Of a DNA stretch of 64,000 bases, positions 61,605-64,000 are shown in pieces; position 1 is the first letter of the stretch, and every line of letters starts with the position of its first letter. The position numbers and the translations under genes were made by a program. Under the pieces are notes generated by a model that was not told the DNA's origin, made no database searches, and saw only the letters and a list, made by a program, of their open reading frames with translations. The stretch covers positions 1 to 64,000 of the forward strand of contig CAWHTG010000002.1 of NCBI GenBank assembly GCA_963832245.1, in the 5' to 3' direction. The stretch comes from JABDBE01 sp963832245 (GTDB lineage Bacteria > Acidobacteriota > Terriglobia > Terriglobales > Acidobacteriaceae).

Positions 61605-62906
61605 TTGCAGCTCACCATTGAGAAATTAGTTTATGGCGGGGACGGCCTCACTCGCTTGCCTGCCGATGAACACGGTTCCGGCAAAGCCGTGTTTGTGCCT
61701 TTTGTGCTGGAAGGCGAAAGAATTGAGGCTTCGCTACTCGAACAGAAGCGTGGCTTTGCTCGAGGTCACGCCGAGACCATTCTGCAAGCCTCCCCCCATC
61801 GAATAGAGCCGCAATGTCCTTACTTCCGCCGATGTGGCGGCTGCCACTACCAGCACTCCGGTTACGAGCATCAGCTAGAGATCAAGACAGCGATTCTGAA
61901 GGACACGCTTCGCCGCATTGCCAAGCTGGAACTGGATACGAAGATCACGGTTCATCCTTCGCCGCCCTGGAACTACCGCAATCGAACCCGCCTTAGAGTC
62001 CGGGCTGTGCCGGAGTTCGCGCTCGGCTACTACAAATTCAGATCGCATGAACTGCTTCCGGTTGAGGAGTGTCCGGTAAGTTCGCCACTGATTAATCGTG
62101 CCATTGCTGCCTTCTGGCAAATGGGGCGCGGACGCGCGATGCCGGACGCCATCCACGAGATAGAGTTCTTCGCCAATGCAGATGATACTGAGCTCCTGAT
62201 CGAGGCTTCGTGCGAGGCCGGAGCCCCGGGCTCTTCGATCAGAGAATGGGCAGACGCCGCCCGGGGAATTTCTCCGGAAATCGCGGGTATCGTAGCCTAC
62301 AAAGTCGAGGGTTCCGGCGCGACTGCGGTTATCGAATCGCAACCAGTCGCGGTATCCGGTGCAAGGGAAATCAGCTATCGGACTGATGGCGCTTCCTACC
62401 GGGTCAGCGCCGGAGCTTTCTTTCAGGTTAACCGCCATTTAGTCAATGAGTTAGTGAAGATCGCAGCTGCTGAAGAGTCTGGGCACACCGCCCTTGATCT
62501 GTATGCCGGAGTCGGGCTTTTTTCGACCTCCCTCTCCGAAAGATTTGCACAGGTAATCGCTGTTGAATCGTCACAGACTTCTCACGCCGATTTGGTCCAT
62601 AATTCCCCTTCAAACGTGAAGGCTGTCCGGGCGACGACCGCCGACTTCTTGCGGAATGCCCCCGGCAAGCTGCGGCCTGACCTCGTGGTGGTGGACCCGC
62701 CACGGAGCGGTCTGGGGGAAACTGTGGTCCAGGGCCTCGTCGGATTGGGAGCGCACCGCATGACCTACTTCTCCTGCGATCCGGCGACTGCCTCGCGTGA
62801 CCTGGTTGGCCTGCTTAGCGCCGGATATCGCATCGAGCAGGCGCACCTGGTGGATCTGTTCCCCCAGACCTACCACTTGGAGAGTGTATTTCATCTTGCC
62901 CGATAG
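61605..62906 (+). CDS. rlmD: 23S rRNA (uracil-5)-methyltransferase, RlmD/RumA-like
   Basis: 433 residues from TTG 61605. Order: TRAM domain (about 1-55), iron-sulfur Cys cluster QCPYFRRCGGCHYQH (about 68-82), then the SAM-binding domain with LDLYAGVGLFSTSLS (about 296-310) and VVVDPPRSGLGE (about 363). The catalytic Cys region is YFSCDPATASRDL (about 386-398). This matches the class that makes m5U in 23S rRNA (U1939 for RlmD) using SAM; exact site is not provable from the sequence. tRNA m5U54 enzymes of the same fold are an alternative. It follows the unknown gene by 106 bases. Confidence 0.88.
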   Translation: MQLTIEKLVYGGDGLTRLPADEHGSGKAVFVPFVLEGERIEASLLEQKRGFARGHAETILQASPHRIEPQCPYFRRCGGCHYQHSGYEHQLEIKTAILKDTLRRIAKLELDTKITVHPSPPWNYRNRTRLRVRAVPEFALGYYKFRSHELLPVEECPVSSPLINRAIAAFWQMGRGRAMPDAIHEIEFFANADDTELLIEASCEAGAPGSSIREWADAARGISPEIAGIVAYKVEGSGATAVIESQPVAVSGAREISYRTDGASYRVSAGAFFQVNRHLVNELVKIAAAEESGHTALDLYAGVGLFSTSLSERFAQVIAVESSQTSHADLVHNSPSNVKAVRATTADFLRNAPGKLRPDLVVVDPPRSGLGETVVQGLVGLGAHRMTYFSCDPATASRDLVGLLSAGYRIEQAHLVDLFPQTYHLESVFHLAR

Positions 62907-63007
62907 GCAATTGGATCAAAGAGATCCGCAATGCGCTGGTTTCCTTCGAAGTCACTGAGGCCCATATTCGACCACCTTGCTCTTAGGTCTTTCCTTCAGG
63001 CAAGCTG

Positions 63008-64000
63008 GTGAATCCGCCGGTCACTGGGTCCCCTGCCATCGCTCCAAAGCCGCTCTCCCGACAGCCCATGCTCTGGGCTGCGCTGGCATATGCCGGCGGA
63101 ATTATCACCGGCGTCTACCTGTGGCGGCCACCGCTGTGGTGGTTGGGGGCCGCGATCGTCTTCTCCGCGTCAGGCACTTATCTTCTGCGGCGCCGTCGCC
63201 GGGCCGCTTTTGTTCTCGGTCTGTCCGCTCTGTTTGTGACCGGGGCGCTGATGATGCAAGCGCGGCTCCCCGAAAATCATGGCCGCGCGGACGTTTTGGC
63301 GTTTGCGGATGGCCGCGAACTGATCGTCACCGCGCACGTGATCAAGGAAGGAAATCTGCGAGAGAAGACTCCCGGCGATATCCAACAGCGGTTGGACCTC
63401 GAGACTGAACAGATCGAGACCATAGGTGACACGGGAACCCAGACCCTTGCCATTCACTCTGGTCTTCGCGTCAGTTTCTACGGACGCGTGACGAAGAATG
63501 AGAACGAAACGACAGAATCCGAAGAATCCACCGCCTCGCCGATGCACATTTTCCGCTACGGGGAGCGCTTGCGCTTTGCCACCAAACTCTATGCGCCGCA
63601 CAATTTCCGAAATCCCGGCGCATTCGATTACGCAGGATATCTGGCGGAAAACGGAATCATGGCAATCGGATCGGCCAAGGCGCAAGCAGTTGAATTGCTG
63701 CCGGGTTTTGCGGGCAACCGTGCTGAACTCTGGCGCACCCGTGTTCGCAGAAGTCTGATTGAAAGAATCCATCTCTTGTGGAAGCCAGAAGAAGCCCCTC
63801 TACTGGACGCTATGCTAATCGGGGAGAATTCCTTTCTCGGACGCGAAACCTTAACCGACTTCCAGCGCACGGGCACCTACCACGTGCTGGTGATCTCTGG
63901 ATTAAAGGTTGCGGTCCTGGCACTGGTAACCTTTTGGCTGCTGCGCCGGATGAGGGCGAGTGATGGTGTCGCCAGCACGATCACTATTCTGCTCACCGTC
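63008..64000 (+). CDS. comEC: ComEC/Rec2-type DNA uptake channel, N-terminal part
   Basis: The frame is open to the window end, so only about 331 residues are visible. Start GTG 63008 or ATG 63068 (MLWAALAYAGGIITGVYL). Two membrane helices lie near the front, then the DUF4131-type OB-like region (GRELIVTAHVIKEGN, later YGERLRFATKLYAPHNFRNPG), a SLIERIHLLWKPEEAPLLDA helix and the start of the Competence domain with YHVLVISGLKVAVLALV. The protein is the inner-membrane channel for single-stranded DNA in transformation. No other competence gene is in the window. The frame is not broken. Confidence 0.88.
   Translation, partial: MNPPVTGSPAIAPKPLSRQPMLWAALAYAGGIITGVYLWRPPLWWLGAAIVFSASGTYLLRRRRRAAFVLGLSALFVTGALMMQARLPENHGRADVLAFADGRELIVTAHVIKEGNLREKTPGDIQQRLDLETEQIETIGDTGTQTLAIHSGLRVSFYGRVTKNENETTESEESTASPMHIFRYGERLRFATKLYAPHNFRNPGAFDYAGYLAENGIMAIGSAKAQAVELLPGFAGNRAELWRTRVRRSLIERIHLLWKPEEAPLLDAMLIGENSFLGRETLTDFQRTGTYHVLVISGLKVAVLALVTFWLLRRMRASDGVASTITILLTV

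Noticed and set aside
1..64000. CRISPR array, rRNA genes, intact tRNA genes or prophage
   Set aside because: No regularly spaced repeats, rRNA-like sequence, full cloverleaf or phage structural genes were seen.

Overview
The window reads like a chromosomal segment of a moderately GC-rich, free-living Gram-negative bacterium, most likely an Acidobacteriota member (Terriglobia/Koribacter-like). This is an inference from gene content: a winged-helix/transmembrane/TPR regulator, a carboxypeptidase-regulatory-repeat secreted protein, a phosphodiesterase-TPR fusion, BamD, many FixL/FixJ-type and Rcp1-type two-component proteins, and many short palindromic REP-like elements. No marker gene (rRNA, ribosomal protein) is present to prove it.

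Region 1 (1-19.4 kb) is a dense signalling block. It holds a FixJ-like regulator, small unknown genes, two copies of a split NtrC-type module (a stand-alone receiver gene followed by a sigma-54 AAA+/Fis activator without its own receiver), a FixL-like multi-PAS kinase, a winged-helix-TPR regulator, a 1200-residue histidine kinase with an ethylene-receptor-type membrane sensor, two Rcp1-type single-domain regulators and a receiver-RsbRD protein. In the second split module the phosphoacceptor Asp of the receiver is Glu, and the two activator genes share identical tracts that look like gene conversion. A 3' fragment of tRNA-Glu at 12.6 kb, starting exactly at the anticodon loop, looks like the att site of an integrated element.

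Region 2 (19.4-25.5 kb) mixes intact genes (a secreted tandem-YCII protein, glpD) with decayed ones: frameshifted VOC and secreted-protein genes, a SnoaL-like gene with three lesions, and MocR and HdeD fragments abutting each other.

Region 3 (25.8-38.9 kb) contains a DUF2911 lipoprotein, a zinc-ribbon XRE regulator, an HD hydrolase, and a compact minus-strand operon for branched-chain acyl-CoA breakdown (carboxyltransferase, HMG-CoA lyase-like enzyme, enoyl-CoA hydratase) that continues through an M23 peptidase, a thioesterase and histidine ammonia-lyase. A phosphodiesterase-TPR protein and a carboxypeptidase-regulatory protein follow.

Region 4 (38.9-64 kb) is mostly core metabolism: an unusual NRAMP transporter with a DtxR/MntR-type regulator, purD-purE, gamma-glutamyltranspeptidase, galU, rpe, bamD, a receiver protein with a long disordered tail, a cupredoxin/diheme cytochrome pair, valS, nadC, birA, coaX, rlmD-type methyltransferase and the start of comEC. 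A truncated REP-associated transposase (RAYT) between two REP hairpins lies at 52.3-52.9 kb, and REP-like palindromes recur between genes and once inside valS. No rRNA, intact tRNA, CRISPR array or prophage was seen.
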